Shown here one piece after another: positions 1 through 10,975 of a stretch of 64,000 nucleotides of DNA (position 1 is the stretch's first letter; each line of letters begins with the position of its first letter). Both the position numbers and the translations under genes were made by a program. Where the stretch lies: contig OX637292.1 in assembly GCA_951799445.1 (NCBI GenBank), forward strand, positions 20,339,296-20,403,295, given 5' to 3'. The DNA is from Pseudisothecium myosuroides (taxonomy: Eukaryota; Streptophyta; Bryopsida; Hypnales; Lembophyllaceae). The notes under the pieces were generated by a model. That model had not been told where the DNA came from and did not search any database. It worked only from the letters and a program-made list of their open reading frames with translations.

Positions 1-460
1 CTGGGCAGCTGTGGTCGATCTTGGACGTATGTTGGGGTTATTTAGAATGTATGATGCTCCTTGTTAGTTCTGAGTTTTGCTGAATGAACAAGTGATACGT
101 ACAGTACAGTATATGCATTGTGTGACGGGTAGACTTCAGAGTCGTCTGCTATCATGTATAGATGTTGCGACTCTGTAGCGGCGGTTAGAGGGCTTTCATT
201 TGCTCATGCTTCCTAATTGGGTGGATGTGGTGTTTTCAGAAATGAGACGGGCTTGAAGAGTTGCTATTGTTACGAGGTGGTTGCGAAACCGGATAATGTT
301 GTGCAGAGCGGCTTCATGCACGAGAAGTTCTTGGACGGTTCGGGAGAAGTGCCTCTGGTGGTTGCTACTCGACAGGAATTGAGTTCATTCAACATTTGAT
401 TCGGGAGCCGATTCTGGATGGATCGCATGTTCTATGAGTGACTAAAATGTTCAGTAATCA
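1..460. other. GC-richer, gene-like edge sequence; possible end of a gene lying to the left
   Basis: The first ~460 bases are clearly less AT-rich than the next 20 kb. They contain a possible 3' splice site (pyrimidines then TTTTCAG at about 233-239) followed by a short open stretch to about 399. No conserved domain is recognisable. This could be the last exon or 3' UTR of a gene to the left, or a promoter region. I do not assign a function. Confidence 0.2.
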
Positions 461-799
461 CCATCGGCTAGTCCTCCCCTTTAGTCTAGATTCAGAAGAG
501 TGGTTCGCCTGACTATAGCTCATGTTTTCAAAAGTCAGCTGGTCAGTTCCGATCAGCTTTGAAATTGCAAGGCTTGAGCTTAGTACTGTGTCATCAAATC
601 TCTTGGTGGAGAAGTGCGGGCTTTTTGTGAATATTTCCTTCCAACCAAAATCACGATTTCTTTCTCTCGAAGTCTTCCAAATCCGTTTTGTTAGCTCAAC
701 TGGTGTAGACATGATATTTCCCTTTTACTTCTTTCTTTTGGTTTATGATTTTTGCAAATTTCCCACTTCTCCTCAGACCTTGTCAGGTCTTGCTCGAAT

Positions 800-1119
800 C
801 ATTAGAAGAGATTTGAGGGCTGGGAGGGGCCGTTTCAGGCTGTTCCCGCAGCTGGGAACAGTCAGAATATAAAAATAATTTAAAAATAATTAAAATATAA
901 AAATAATTAAAATATAAAAATAATTAAAAAATAAAATATATATATATATATTATTTTTTAAAATATATATATATTTAAATTTTTAAAAAAAATATTTAAA
1001 AATATTTAAAAAATTAATTTTCTGACGTGGCACTCTCTTGGCCACGTCAGATTACTGCTCCCAGGCTGTTCCCAGGGCCAGATAACTCGCGGGCTCTTGG
1101 AGACCTCAAATCTCCCCTA
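800..1119. mobile_element. MITE with imperfect terminal inverted repeats and an extremely AT-rich core
   Basis: The left end (GAAGAGATTTGAGGGCTGGG) and the complement of the right end (GGGGAGATTTGAGGTCTCC) match, as do the inner GGCTGTTCCC and CTGTTCCCAG segments. A TA is present on both sides, so a Stowaway or mariner-like origin is possible. The middle (about 865-1020) is almost pure A and T. A second inverted pair, CTGACGTGGC and GCCACGTCAG, lies at about 1021-1050. A related element lies at 23190-23455. No coding capacity. Confidence 0.6.
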
Positions 1120-1696
1120 ATGGTGGTAGCTTTGATTTGATGGCTAAATAACAAATACATGTGACTGCAATTAATTTGTAGATTTAGACTCTCTAATGTT
1201 TTCTGGACATTGATGAAAGGAGATTTTCAAAGGGGAGATTAAGTAGGTCAATTGTGGGTGACCTTCCCATTCAATTCTATGTAGAGGGTGAAAGGTTGGA
1301 TGTTCTTAAAAATCACATAAGGACCTTACAAGGAGGTACAAGTAGTTGATCATGGGGAGGTCTTTACATGAATTGGATTAATATGCCCATCTTGCTTCCT
1401 TGTAACTAGACTTTGTCATATTGTTGTACTAAGTACTAGTTATTCTCAATGAAAGACAATTGCATTCAATCACTTGAAAGATCAAGTTCTTTTTTACACC
1501 ATTAAATACAAAGTAGAAAAGTGAAAATGAATACAAGAATTGATAAGGTTTTTGTAGTACTAATTTGTCATGTCCAAGCAATCATAAGATCATTGGTCTC
1601 TCAAATCACATACAAGACTTGAGTTGAGAAATCATAGAACTTCCCAACCTAATATTCAAGGTTCTATTCCTTAACCAACCTTATCAAGGTGCTCAC
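1120..1696. other. AT-rich intergenic DNA, nothing recognised
   Basis: No open frame, RNA gene or inverted repeat that I can support is present here. Confidence 0.5.
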
Positions 1697-2763
1697 TTAA
1701 CCCCTAAAGGACCGGCATGCGTTTTTGGGCCGTATAGAAATTTTGGGCAGGTCCGTGTGACTAGAGATTTCCATATTTTAACCATTGAACGACGCAGCAG
1801 ACGTTTTGAGGCCGATGAATGACAAGAAAATCTCCTGTGTAGGACAGAAGTGCAACTATTCATCCTCCAAATTTTGTGGGGAAAGGGAAGATAATCTATA
1901 GTAGCTTGACTTCCAATGAGTGCTTTTGCATTATTTTAATCCAAGAATCCACATGGTGACAAAACAGTTGATTTCCACGGTTATGAGCCCAGCGTTTAAG
2001 GGTTAAGCTGAAATTTTAATAGAAGGTGGGCACGAGGAATATCTTTCATATGCACTAAATTTCAGCACATTTGGAAATAGGAGTCAAAAATTATGGCCAA
2101 ATATGTTACTTTTTTTCGTAACTGGGCAGTCCGGGCAGCAAGAAAAATTTGGCAAAAATTTGATATTTTTTTTTTAATATTTTTTTTCTTGTAGATTATA
2201 TTTTTGTCTATCTAGAAAGCTTTGATTCATTTCATTTGGATTTGTTATGAAATAGTTATGGACATTCTTGTTTTTCGGGCAATTAGAGCATCTTCTTGAA
2301 AAAAATAACTTGTAGGATGCATTTCTAAATGCTATTTTTGCAATTTAAAAAAAAAAAAAATCTCATGGTTTAGTTTACTTGCTAGAACAATCTCACCGTT
2401 GGGATTAGTGTATTTTAATTCCATCTAAAATATATTAATGTTTTAGATTTTCCTTCTATCTCGTACCTACTTCTACTTAATAAATTTTTTAGGAATGATA
2501 ATTAAGTTTTTTTGAATATTTTTTTTTCCCTAGACTCTCAACTCAATTCTCCACTATAAAGATTTGAAGCACAAATCTCTGTAGTGCAAAAATTTTAAGT
2601 GAAAAATGTTTAAAGTCAAAAAATCTAGTCCCGCAATGTGCTGAAATACTAGGGTTATATGTGGAAAAAAAAACATTTTTCATTTTTTTTTACTCCTTGC
2701 TATAGAAATGGCAGTTTTGATGGTTTTTTGGCAGAGAAAATGCCTTGGGCCTTTAGGGGTTAA
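1697..2763. mobile_element. TTAA-flanked (piggyBac-like) non-autonomous element, ~1.07 kb
   Basis: Both borders are TTAA. The termini are CCCCTAAAGGACC on the left and CCTTTAGGGG on the right, inverted copies of each other. The interior matches, in the opposite orientation, the elements at 3714, 21186, 46912 and 52951 (shared blocks around GAATCAAAGCTTT and TAGAACAATCTCACC). No reading frame longer than background is present, so it must rely on a transposase supplied elsewhere. TTAA target use and CCC-type ends are the hallmark of the piggyBac superfamily; assignment is by termini only. A smaller TTAA element is inserted at 1778-2006. Confidence 0.75.
1778..2006. mobile_element. Nested TTAA-flanked MITE, 229 bp
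   Basis: The borders are TTAA, with ends CCATTGAACGACGC and GCGTTTAAGGG, which are imperfect inverted repeats. It interrupts the element at 1697-2763, so it is younger than its host. A diverged relative is at about 39284-39520 (shared blocks GGACAGAAGTGCAA / GGACAAAAGTGCAA and GGAAAGGGAAGAT). Confidence 0.65.
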
Positions 2764-3477
2764 TGTGAGGTCCTCAATAAGTAAAAGTTTTCATTTACAT
2801 ATCTAAGACTAGGAATCAATTCATAGTCTAGGAGCTAACATAATTCAATGTAGCTTTGCATTCTATATCATGTTAGGTCATGACATTGTGATGTTGTCTT
2901 AACATTTTTCTAACAAATTCTAATTTCATTTTAAAAAAAATAGATGATAGCTTTTGCTACTATGGACAATGACCAATTTCATACAATTATTTTGAAGTTG
3001 CTATAATACATTGAAGGACAAGGAATATAATATGTGAGTTTTGATTTCAAATTATTTGAGGTATTATTTATTACAAACTACTTTCATTCTAGTTCTTGTA
3101 TAGAAGTGCCATCATTTTTCCATCAACTATTGTAATATTTTAATTAGTTAGTTGCAATGATAAAATAAAACATGTGATACAAAATTATAAGAACGAAAAC
3201 AATAGTGTTTTGACTTTGGTGTAATCTTCATTAAATTTTTCAATTAAAAATTGATAATTTAGATGTTACTGGGTATTTTTAAGCAATTTCATTATAAATG
3301 CATGCTTTTCAACCTCAAATCTTACTTTTGTTTAGGGATTTAATATGAAACATATGTAATGAGTAACTGTTCAAGTGGCGCAATATATAGTAGAAAGCAA
3401 TAAACAATTTATTTATATAAGTTTTTTCTTTTAAACCTTCCATTGAGACACCATATGATAGTGAACATTTACATCAG

Positions 3478-4700
3478 TGTTTTTTTTTCTGGCGATTTGG
3501 TGCAAAATTGCACCAAAAATTTTGAGCTAGCACCAAGCCTATAGGAAATTTTTAGTAAAATTTTGGATGAAATCGCCAAAAAACTTCAAGTTCAAGAAAA
3601 ATCTTGGATGAAATCGCCACATTGTGAATGAAAATAGAATTATAGATATGTAGTATCACATTTTCTATCCAGTACGTGGATGAATGTTGAAACTTGGAGC
3701 ACCACCGTAACATTTAACCCCTAAAGGACCGAGGCCTTTTTTCTGCCAAAAAACACTGAAAACTGCCATTTCTATAGCAAAGAGTAAAAAAAATTGAAAA
3801 ATGTTTTTTTTTCACATCCAACCGTAGGATCTTACACCTAACTAGTATAAGAATGTGTGGAATTTTTTTTAGAATTTTTGACCGCACAGATTGCAAGATA
3901 TTTGCATTTAAAGTGAAAAAAACAAGTTTTTCAGCACATTGCGGGAATAGATTTTTTGACTTTAAACATTTTTAACTTAAAATTTTTGCACTACAGAGTT
4001 TTGAGCTTTTATTTTATATAGTGGAGAATTGAGTTGAGAGTCTAGAAAAAAAATAATATTAAAAAAAAACTTAATTATCATTCTTAAAAAAATTGTGAAG
4101 TAGATGTAGGTACAAGATAGAAGGAAAATCTAAAACATTCATATATTTTAGATGGAATTAAAATGCACTAATCCCAATGGTGACATTGTTCTAACAAGTA
4201 AATCAGACCATCCCAAAAAAAAAAATTTGAAAAAATTGAAAAATTGCATTCAGAAATGAATCCCAAAGTTATTTTTTTCAAGAAGATGCTTTAACTACCC
4301 GAAAAACAAGAATGTCCATAACTTTCTCATAACATATCCAAATGAAATGAATCAAAGCTTTCCGGAAAGCCAAAAATATAATCTATGAGAAAAAAAATAT
4401 TAAAAAAAAAAATTCAAATTTTTGTCCCTTTTTTTTTTGCTGCCCGAGCTGCCCCCCGAAGCCTGTTTTGAGCTTATATGGTCATAACTTTTTTTCCCGG
4501 GCACCGATTGTGAAAAAAATTATATTCCCTTGAAGCTAATCAGTTTTTCTACCTCCAAAAAAAGTTTCAAAAAATCAGGAGAAAATTTCAGCCCGTAGGT
4601 ACCTGCCCGAAAACACATTTGTCCCCCGTAGGGACAATGGTCCTTTAGGGGTTAATATCGCCACTTCGCCACTTCATGGAAAATGAAAAAAAAAAAACTG
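3478..4700. repeat. Dispersed repeat split by a TTAA element
   Basis: The two flanks, 3478-3713 and 4656-4700, match in inverted orientation the uninterrupted repeat at 32846-33125 (shared blocks around GGTGCAA, GGATGAAATCGCCA, TATCGCCACTT). The 942 bp between them is the TTAA element 3714-4655. Non-coding. Confidence 0.65.
3714..4655. mobile_element. TTAA-flanked (piggyBac-like) non-autonomous element, 942 bp
   Basis: The element begins TTAACCCCTAAAGGACC and ends GGTCCTTTAGGGGTTAA, perfect 17-base inverted termini including the TTAA. It is the same subfamily as the copies at 1697, 21186, 46912 and 52951. No coding frame is present. The paralogous empty site at 32875-32882 reads TTTA where this copy has TTAA...TTAA. 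Confidence 0.8.
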
Positions 4701-4867
4701 ATTTACATGAGATCAAACATGACAGTTACATATGATACTGAACTTATAATTGTTAATGACAATGAAAATTACTATGTTATTGCTCTAGTCAAAATTAATA
4801 AATAAAGACTCAAAATTAATATTATCTTGAAATTGTTTTACTTTTTTTCTATCTTTAAAGTAATTTT

Positions 4868-5955
4868 GGGGTGAATGTAAGAAACACTTAAAGCGTTTTG
4901 TCACACCCTAGTTTTTGATTTTTTTTTTGGCCATAACTTTTGTGTTTTAGCTTCAAATGACTTAAAATTTATAGAAAAGCTACTCATAACCATTATACAC
5001 CTTCTCTAATTTTTCAGGATTTTTCAAAAATAATTTACTATTTTTAAACAACCTCGATAATTTCTCACAATGGATGATTTAGGGATTTTTTGCACTTTTT
5101 TTAACCCAAAAAAATGAATTTTGAGCTGAAATTTGGAGATAATGGTCTTCTAGTATACTTATAGCTAGTATCCAAATGAAATTTAAAAATACTTATTTTT
5201 ATGTGATGTACAAGTCCACAAAGAGAGCTCCTTTTTGCATTTTTTTCAAAAGTATGAAACATTATTTTGGTGCGTTTTTTGGTCAAAACCCATTACCAAA
5301 AAGTTTTCTCAAATGGATAATTTTTAGATTTTTAAAAAAAAAAATCCTATTTAAAAAAATTAAAATGTCAAAAGTGGTATTTTCTTCACCGGTTTTAGGG
5401 TGAATTCTATGTCCAAAATTCTAGTGAAGAAAATACCATTTTGACATTTTAAATTGTAAAAAATAGGATTTTTTTTTTTTTTAAATCTAAAAATTATCCA
5501 TTTGAGAAAACTTTTTGGTAATGGGTTTTGACCAAAAAATGCACCAAAATAATGTTTCATACCTTTGAAAAAAAATGCAAAAAAGAGCTCTCTTTGTGGA
5601 CTTGTACACCACATAAAAATAAGTATTTTTAAAATTCATTTGGATAGTAGCTATAAGTCTACTAGAAGACCATTCTCTCAAAATTTCAGCTCAAAATTCA
5701 TTTTTTTGGGTTAAAAAATGTGCAAAAAATCCCTTAATCACGCATTGTGAGAAATTATCGGGGTTGTTTAAAAATAATAAATTATTTTTGAAAAATCCTA
5801 AAAGGTTGGAAAAGGTGTATAATGATTATGAGTAACTTTCCTATAAATTTTAAGTCATTTGGAGTTAAAACACAAAAGTTATGGCCAAAAACAAAATCAA
5901 AAACTAGGGTGTGACAAAAAGCAACAAATAGTACAAGTGTTTCTTGCATTCACCC
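4868..5955. mobile_element. Foldback element: two ~500 bp inverted arms around a short spacer
   Basis: The left arm begins GGGTGAATGTAAGAAACACT and the right arm ends with the near-complement AGTGTTTCTTGCATTCACCC. Both arms pair over almost their full length and meet at about 5390-5425, where CTTCACC and GTGAAG flank a spacer of about 30 bases. Open frames in the region are mirror-image artefacts of the palindrome. A diverged, partly deleted relative is at about 20340-21060. Confidence 0.8.
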
Positions 5956-6723
5956 TTGGTCTATTTTGGTCTTTTTAATGTTGATCATATAATATGTATA
6001 TTCAATAAAAGCCCTACTTTATTTTTAAAATCCAAAATTTTAAAGAGTTTAATGTGTTAGAATTGCAAATATCATATGTTAGATTCCAAATTACACAATT
6101 ATTTTGTATTTTCATTTCTAATTAATTTCAATTTTAATAATTTTGTTTAAATTATTGATTTACATTTTGCCTTCACTTCTTGTAAAAATCTCCAATTATT
6201 CTAATGTTTATTGATATAATTTTTCTCATCCATTATATTCAAAAGAATCAAAATAAGCAAAATAATTTGAATTTCTTCAAAAACTGTTATTTGAAAAAGT
6301 CAATATTTATAGTGAAAAATTTTAAAGGTATAAATCATTTACAGTATATGAAGGTTAAATATAATTCAATAGTGGTAATATGTTTGGTAGGTTTTAGCTA
6401 AAGGTGTTAGGAAGGAAGAAAAAACTATTTTTGAAATTTATATAGTATTTACCATTGCTATTTGAACCTTGAAAAGAAATTATAAATCAATTAGATTTTT
6501 TTATTATATTTATATTTATATTTATATTTTTTATTATTATATTTAAAACAATCACACTATTACACAAAACTAAATAAATGAGATTTTCACATTGATAGGC
6601 ATCACATTGTTTCGTATAATAAAAGGATGAAATGAAAAACAGTTGTCTTATTTTATTTGAAAGGCCAAATTGAGCTTCAAACAATGATGTTTTGTTAATG
6701 ATGCCACAGAGGTAATCCAATCC
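5956..6723. other. Very AT-rich intergenic DNA, nothing recognised
   Basis: No supported gene. A short run of TTTATA-type repeats lies around 6500-6540. Confidence 0.5.
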
Positions 6724-7026
6724 TTAACCCTTAAACAACATTCCCTTGCCTAATAAGCAATCCAAGGAAGAATAACAAATTTCAAAGCATGGAACTTGTT
6801 GCTTGCCTACAGTTTATTTGGTCAAGGCATACAAAAGCAAATTATGAATTACATTGCTTTGACTTTGTAACCTAAATGCAGTACTTGACAAGCCACATTC
6901 AATGTACAAGTGGATCCAATAGGTTGAGTATTTCCAAATTCTAATGCAAAAAACACTTTAATTTTATCAACAATTCTCTTGAAACCAAGCCCCAAGCAGG
7001 GATTTTGTCTGTTGTTTAAGGGTTAA
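6724..7026. mobile_element. TTAA-flanked MITE, 303 bp
   Basis: The borders are TTAA with termini CCCTTAAACAACA and TGTTGTTTAAGGG, perfect 13-base inverted repeats. The interior is not similar to the ~930 bp TTAA subfamily. Non-coding. Confidence 0.75.
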
Positions 7027-7029
7027 TGA

Positions 7030-7390
7030 CAAGCAGAACGATTGGTTTTATCTCTTGCCATTAACAAAAAAATTCAGATTTTGTTCCATACAAAAGCAAA
7101 TGTGAGAAATGAAAAGAGCAATTGAAATTGAATTTTTTTGACAAAGCATGAATTTGTTATGAATTCTTGAAGTGTGTTGCCCAATTGGTTCAAAAGAGTC
7201 TATAGGCTACCCCAAAACCAACATAAAGTGTATCTATAATGGTCATCTTACCACCAAAAGCAGTTACTATATTTCCTATCAGGGCTACAAACTTTCCTAA
7301 CATAGCTACAACACGAAGGAATAAAAAAATCACTTCTTGTGATGAATTTACATTGAAAAGATAGGAGTTCCTAAATTAGTCACTAATAAC
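7030..7390 (+). repeat. Dispersed repeat, inverted copy at 58650-59160
   Basis: Blocks such as GAGCAATTGAAATTGAA, TGGTCATCTTACC, TTTCCTAACATAGC and AAAAAAATCACTTCTTG recur in the same order on the opposite strand at 58650-59160. No coding potential or termini are recognised. Confidence 0.55.
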
Positions 7391-8010
7391 TCCATCACCA
7401 TGACCTGAGGCATTGATTTTGTCCACTAACCCTAAACTTAATGTAGTCCTAATCTCATTCAGTAAAAAAAGTCTGTTATGGGTTGATGTAAGATTCTAAT
7501 GGGTCATTTCCTAGGTGCTTGACATAGGTGGGTTTACTAGTCATATTTTGATTTACCTTAGTTCAACTTTCAATTCCACTAAACATAAGAGTGGAAAAAA
7601 AGTGAGTAAATTGATTTTTTCCAAAGAAACAAATGTAATCTAGTAGTCAAAATGTTACCTCAGGTGGAGTTTGAAAACTTCAACAAAAGTGTTCAAATAG
7701 TTAAAAATCAGATGTCAAACAATCATGCTGAAGTACGCTGGAGTTCCTCATTGATAAATTCATATGTTTTTTTCTCTTTACTCTTATACTTACTCTCTAA
7801 GTATCTGGTGAATTGGGTCAAAATGCCTCATGACCTTGCTCTAATTAATTAGCCGTTGTGTATACAGATGCCATTGATATCACATTGCTGGTAGTCTGGA
7901 GGCTGCGTCCTCACGCCCTTTCATAGTTGCTGCGCCCGGCTTGCCTGAGCGCTTATAGTCTCTTATCTACATGCATGCACACCACATCAGTCTTGGAAAG
8001 TATTTCAGTA

Positions 8011-8252
8011 TAAGGTGGGTGAGTATTTCAAATTTTCACTGATTTTCTTGTTGGCAAGTGAAAGGAGGTTCCAATGCATCAAAAAATGCAACATTTGGAT
8101 GCCGTATGCAAAAGTTAGGAAGGGTCAAAGTTTTTTGGGTAGAGGTTTTTAAATCATTTCTTCAACATACGTACATATTGATTTTGGAGATGCACACAGA
8201 GTGATGATGGCGGTTTTAGGCAAGGTGTCAGATTTTGGGTGTACCCACCTTA
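8011..8252. mobile_element. TA-flanked MITE derived from a Tc1/mariner element (242 bp)
   Basis: The element starts TAAGGTGGG and ends CCCACCTTA. The interior block GTTGGCAAGTGAAAGGAGGT and the TTTGGAGATG and GATGGCGGTTTTAGG blocks match the 5' region and 3' end of the Tc1/mariner element at 49478-51675. It is therefore an internal-deletion derivative. Sister copies are at 54334-54623 and 59889-60162. Confidence 0.8.
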
Positions 8253-10796
8253 CACAATTAACTTTTTTTCATTGATTGTTCACCTAAGCAAACAATTACC
8301 ATTTGAAATATGATTTGCATAGATAATGAAAATCACATACAGGAAGATCCACAAGACGATTTGTAAAGAGATACAATTGACCCTTGTCGTGGGTCTTCTC
8401 ATGTGGTTTTTCCTAGTCTACTTAAGTTTAATGGTTTCTTCTTGTGAAGGCTTTTTTTTTAACGTTTATTAGAGCTCATGAATAAGACTACTATGAGTGT
8501 TCCAATTGGGTTTTGAAAATGAAAATTGAAGTTAGTCTAATCAAGCCAACAACTTCAAAAATTTGAACTTTATATTAATTAGTCTCATATCATAAACATA
8601 AAAATTTATTGGTCATGGTTTCACTGTAGGTATATGCCAATGTCTACTTGGAGATTGGTTCCCTAATAAATGTTTGAAGTCCTTGACAAGAAATAGATAT
8701 TTTGGAAGGGAGCTTTTAGTAAATAATATATATAATATCAAAATATAATTTTTAATTAAAAAGTAATCTAAAAATATATTCAAATGAATATATATTAGAT
8801 CCTATTTATTTTGAATATTTTTTTCAATTAGGATTCAATATTTTTATGGAGCTCTATAATTTTCTGCTTATGATTATCTAATTCACTAGCAATGTCTATC
8901 ATACTTGAGATTTGAGATTTAAATAAATATGATGCAATTTGAAATTTAGTGAATTTGTGAGTATGTCATAAGAGTTTACCTAGCTTTTGTATAACACATT
9001 GACAAAAGATATGTTTGCATTACTAATAATCTTTGAGAGTAGTTCATACCAATTTTGCATAGTACTTTTGTGCATGGGTGCGAACTTGAGTTGAACTACG
9101 TGTCCCTACAAACTTGGCTATGGCCGCAAAATCTGTTCCAAACCTGTTGAGCACCTGAGTGAAACTAATTAATGAGTCTTATGAATAAGCTCAATCAAGG
9201 TTCATAGTGAGTCTTTTATTGAAAATCCCAAAGGCCATATGAACTAAACATTGCAATGTCTATTTTAAAGCAATAATATCATAGGTAAATGTCAATGGTG
9301 ACATATGGAAGTATGATTGCAAAACATACATTTAACTAATAATTTGTAGTTATTTTAGTTCAAATCTACGTCATAAATACTACAATTTCAATTTAGCAAC
9401 CAAATACATGGCAACCTATAGGTTATTTAGGATTGCCAAAAATACACTGTCAACCTTTAATTCAATCAAATTCTTCAAAATCCATTATATACGTATCAAA
9501 TACTTCTTCAAATTTAAACTAATCTTCAATCATATGAAGGTCAAATTTTTACAATTTTAGTGTACAAAGAGTCAAAGATATGCCAAGGGTTAAAGATAAC
9601 TTGTGGTGTTGGAAAAGAATTTGGTCTTAGCACTTAAAAAAAAGAGACTCAAATTTAAATTTTAAAGGATTGCAAATTTATTTATTCAATCAACTTTTGA
9701 AACATGATTGTATTTTGCTTGAAATTTTTGTAGAAGTATGCAATACCTCACATATTGCAATTTTGTGTTCACACTTCTACAATTTATTCATTCATTCTTG
9801 TAATATGACTTTTGAAACATAATTGTCTTAATAACCAATTTACATTAATGAATCATTATAGGGGTGCATTAAGGTAGTTTAAATGCAATTTTGACTTGGT
9901 TTTGGTTCTAGCGGTACTACACTCAATATTATCATAGCTATAAAATGAATGGAATAAATTTCAAAGAAGATGAGCAGACTCAATGTCTTCTTCTGCAATT
10001 AAAGGTTCATATTTGTTTTCAATGATAGTTTTAAACCATTGAGTTGGAAATAAAAATCCTTGAATTTGTTCTTTGACTTAGAACCAAGCATGAATTCACA
10101 TTTGACTTATTTTGTTATTTGATTACTATAAATAGCAATCATGGTTGGCAAAAGATACTTAAAAAATACATTTCATTGTTGTAGGATTTTTTATTTACTT
10201 AAAAATCTTTTTGTATAGAAAAAAAAAGAATCCTTTTATTTTTAATTAAATATCTACTGATGGTACACAAGATATAAAATTTAAGTACATTCCAATGGTA
10301 TTTTTGTTTCCTCTATATTTTAGTTTAAAATTGAGTAATAACTCAAAATCAACAATGGTGACAAGAATATCTAATGATATCATGGTGGTTCCAGTTGTGT
10401 AGAGCCTCAAATGTGGTAATAATGATAGTATATAAAATATAGGATCTCACGTTTTGAGGGCTTTTTTGAATCTTTGTCGCTCTTCATTTGTCCAATATCT
10501 GCTTTCCGAGGCTTGCTGCACACATAGACAAATATGAATATTTTCTTTCCAAATTAATTAATTAATTTTTGGCTATAATATCATCACTTTAAAAAAACCC
10601 ATCTTATCATTCACTTCCATCAAAGCCAACTCTAAAATCTGACATGAATGATCAAATAACTTACGTGTTATTTTGTGAAGCATAAAAGCAAGTCAAATTC
10701 ACTAATAGGATTGAGGTAAAAACTTGACCTTCCAATTTTGTGAAGTAAAGCTTGTGATCAACACCATAAAAAGATCACTATAAGAAAAGGAATGTT
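8253..10796. other. AT-rich intergenic DNA without recognised genes
   Basis: Open frames here are short and show no domain, codon bias or splice context that I can support. No terminal inverted repeats were recognised. Confidence 0.45.
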
Positions 10797-10975
10797 TTAA
10801 GTGAGTTTTTAAGTATAGTCCTAGTAGTACAAGTATAAGTATTGCCACCTGTTAAGGAGATTTTTAGTAAAAATTTATTAGAAATATATTTTTACTAAAA
10901 ATCTCCTTAAAAATTGGCATTACTTATAATTGTACTACTAGGACTATACTTAAAAACTCACTTAAAGCACCTCTT
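10797..10975. mobile_element. Short palindromic MITE bordered by TTAA
   Basis: TTAA is present on both sides of a 171 bp hairpin. The arms run from GTGAGTTTTTAAGTATAGTC and are nearly perfect complements of the right arm ending GACTATACTTAAAAACTCAC. The termini differ from the CCCY ends of the other TTAA elements, so it may be a separate family that uses the same target. Confidence 0.75.

Noticed and set aside
5101..5681. Pairs of open frames on both strands with nearly the same protein sequence
   Set aside because: They are the two arms of the foldback palindrome read in both directions.
7880..7970. Short GC-rich patch considered as a tRNA or snRNA gene
   Set aside because: No cloverleaf, A/B boxes or snRNA promoter elements could be found.
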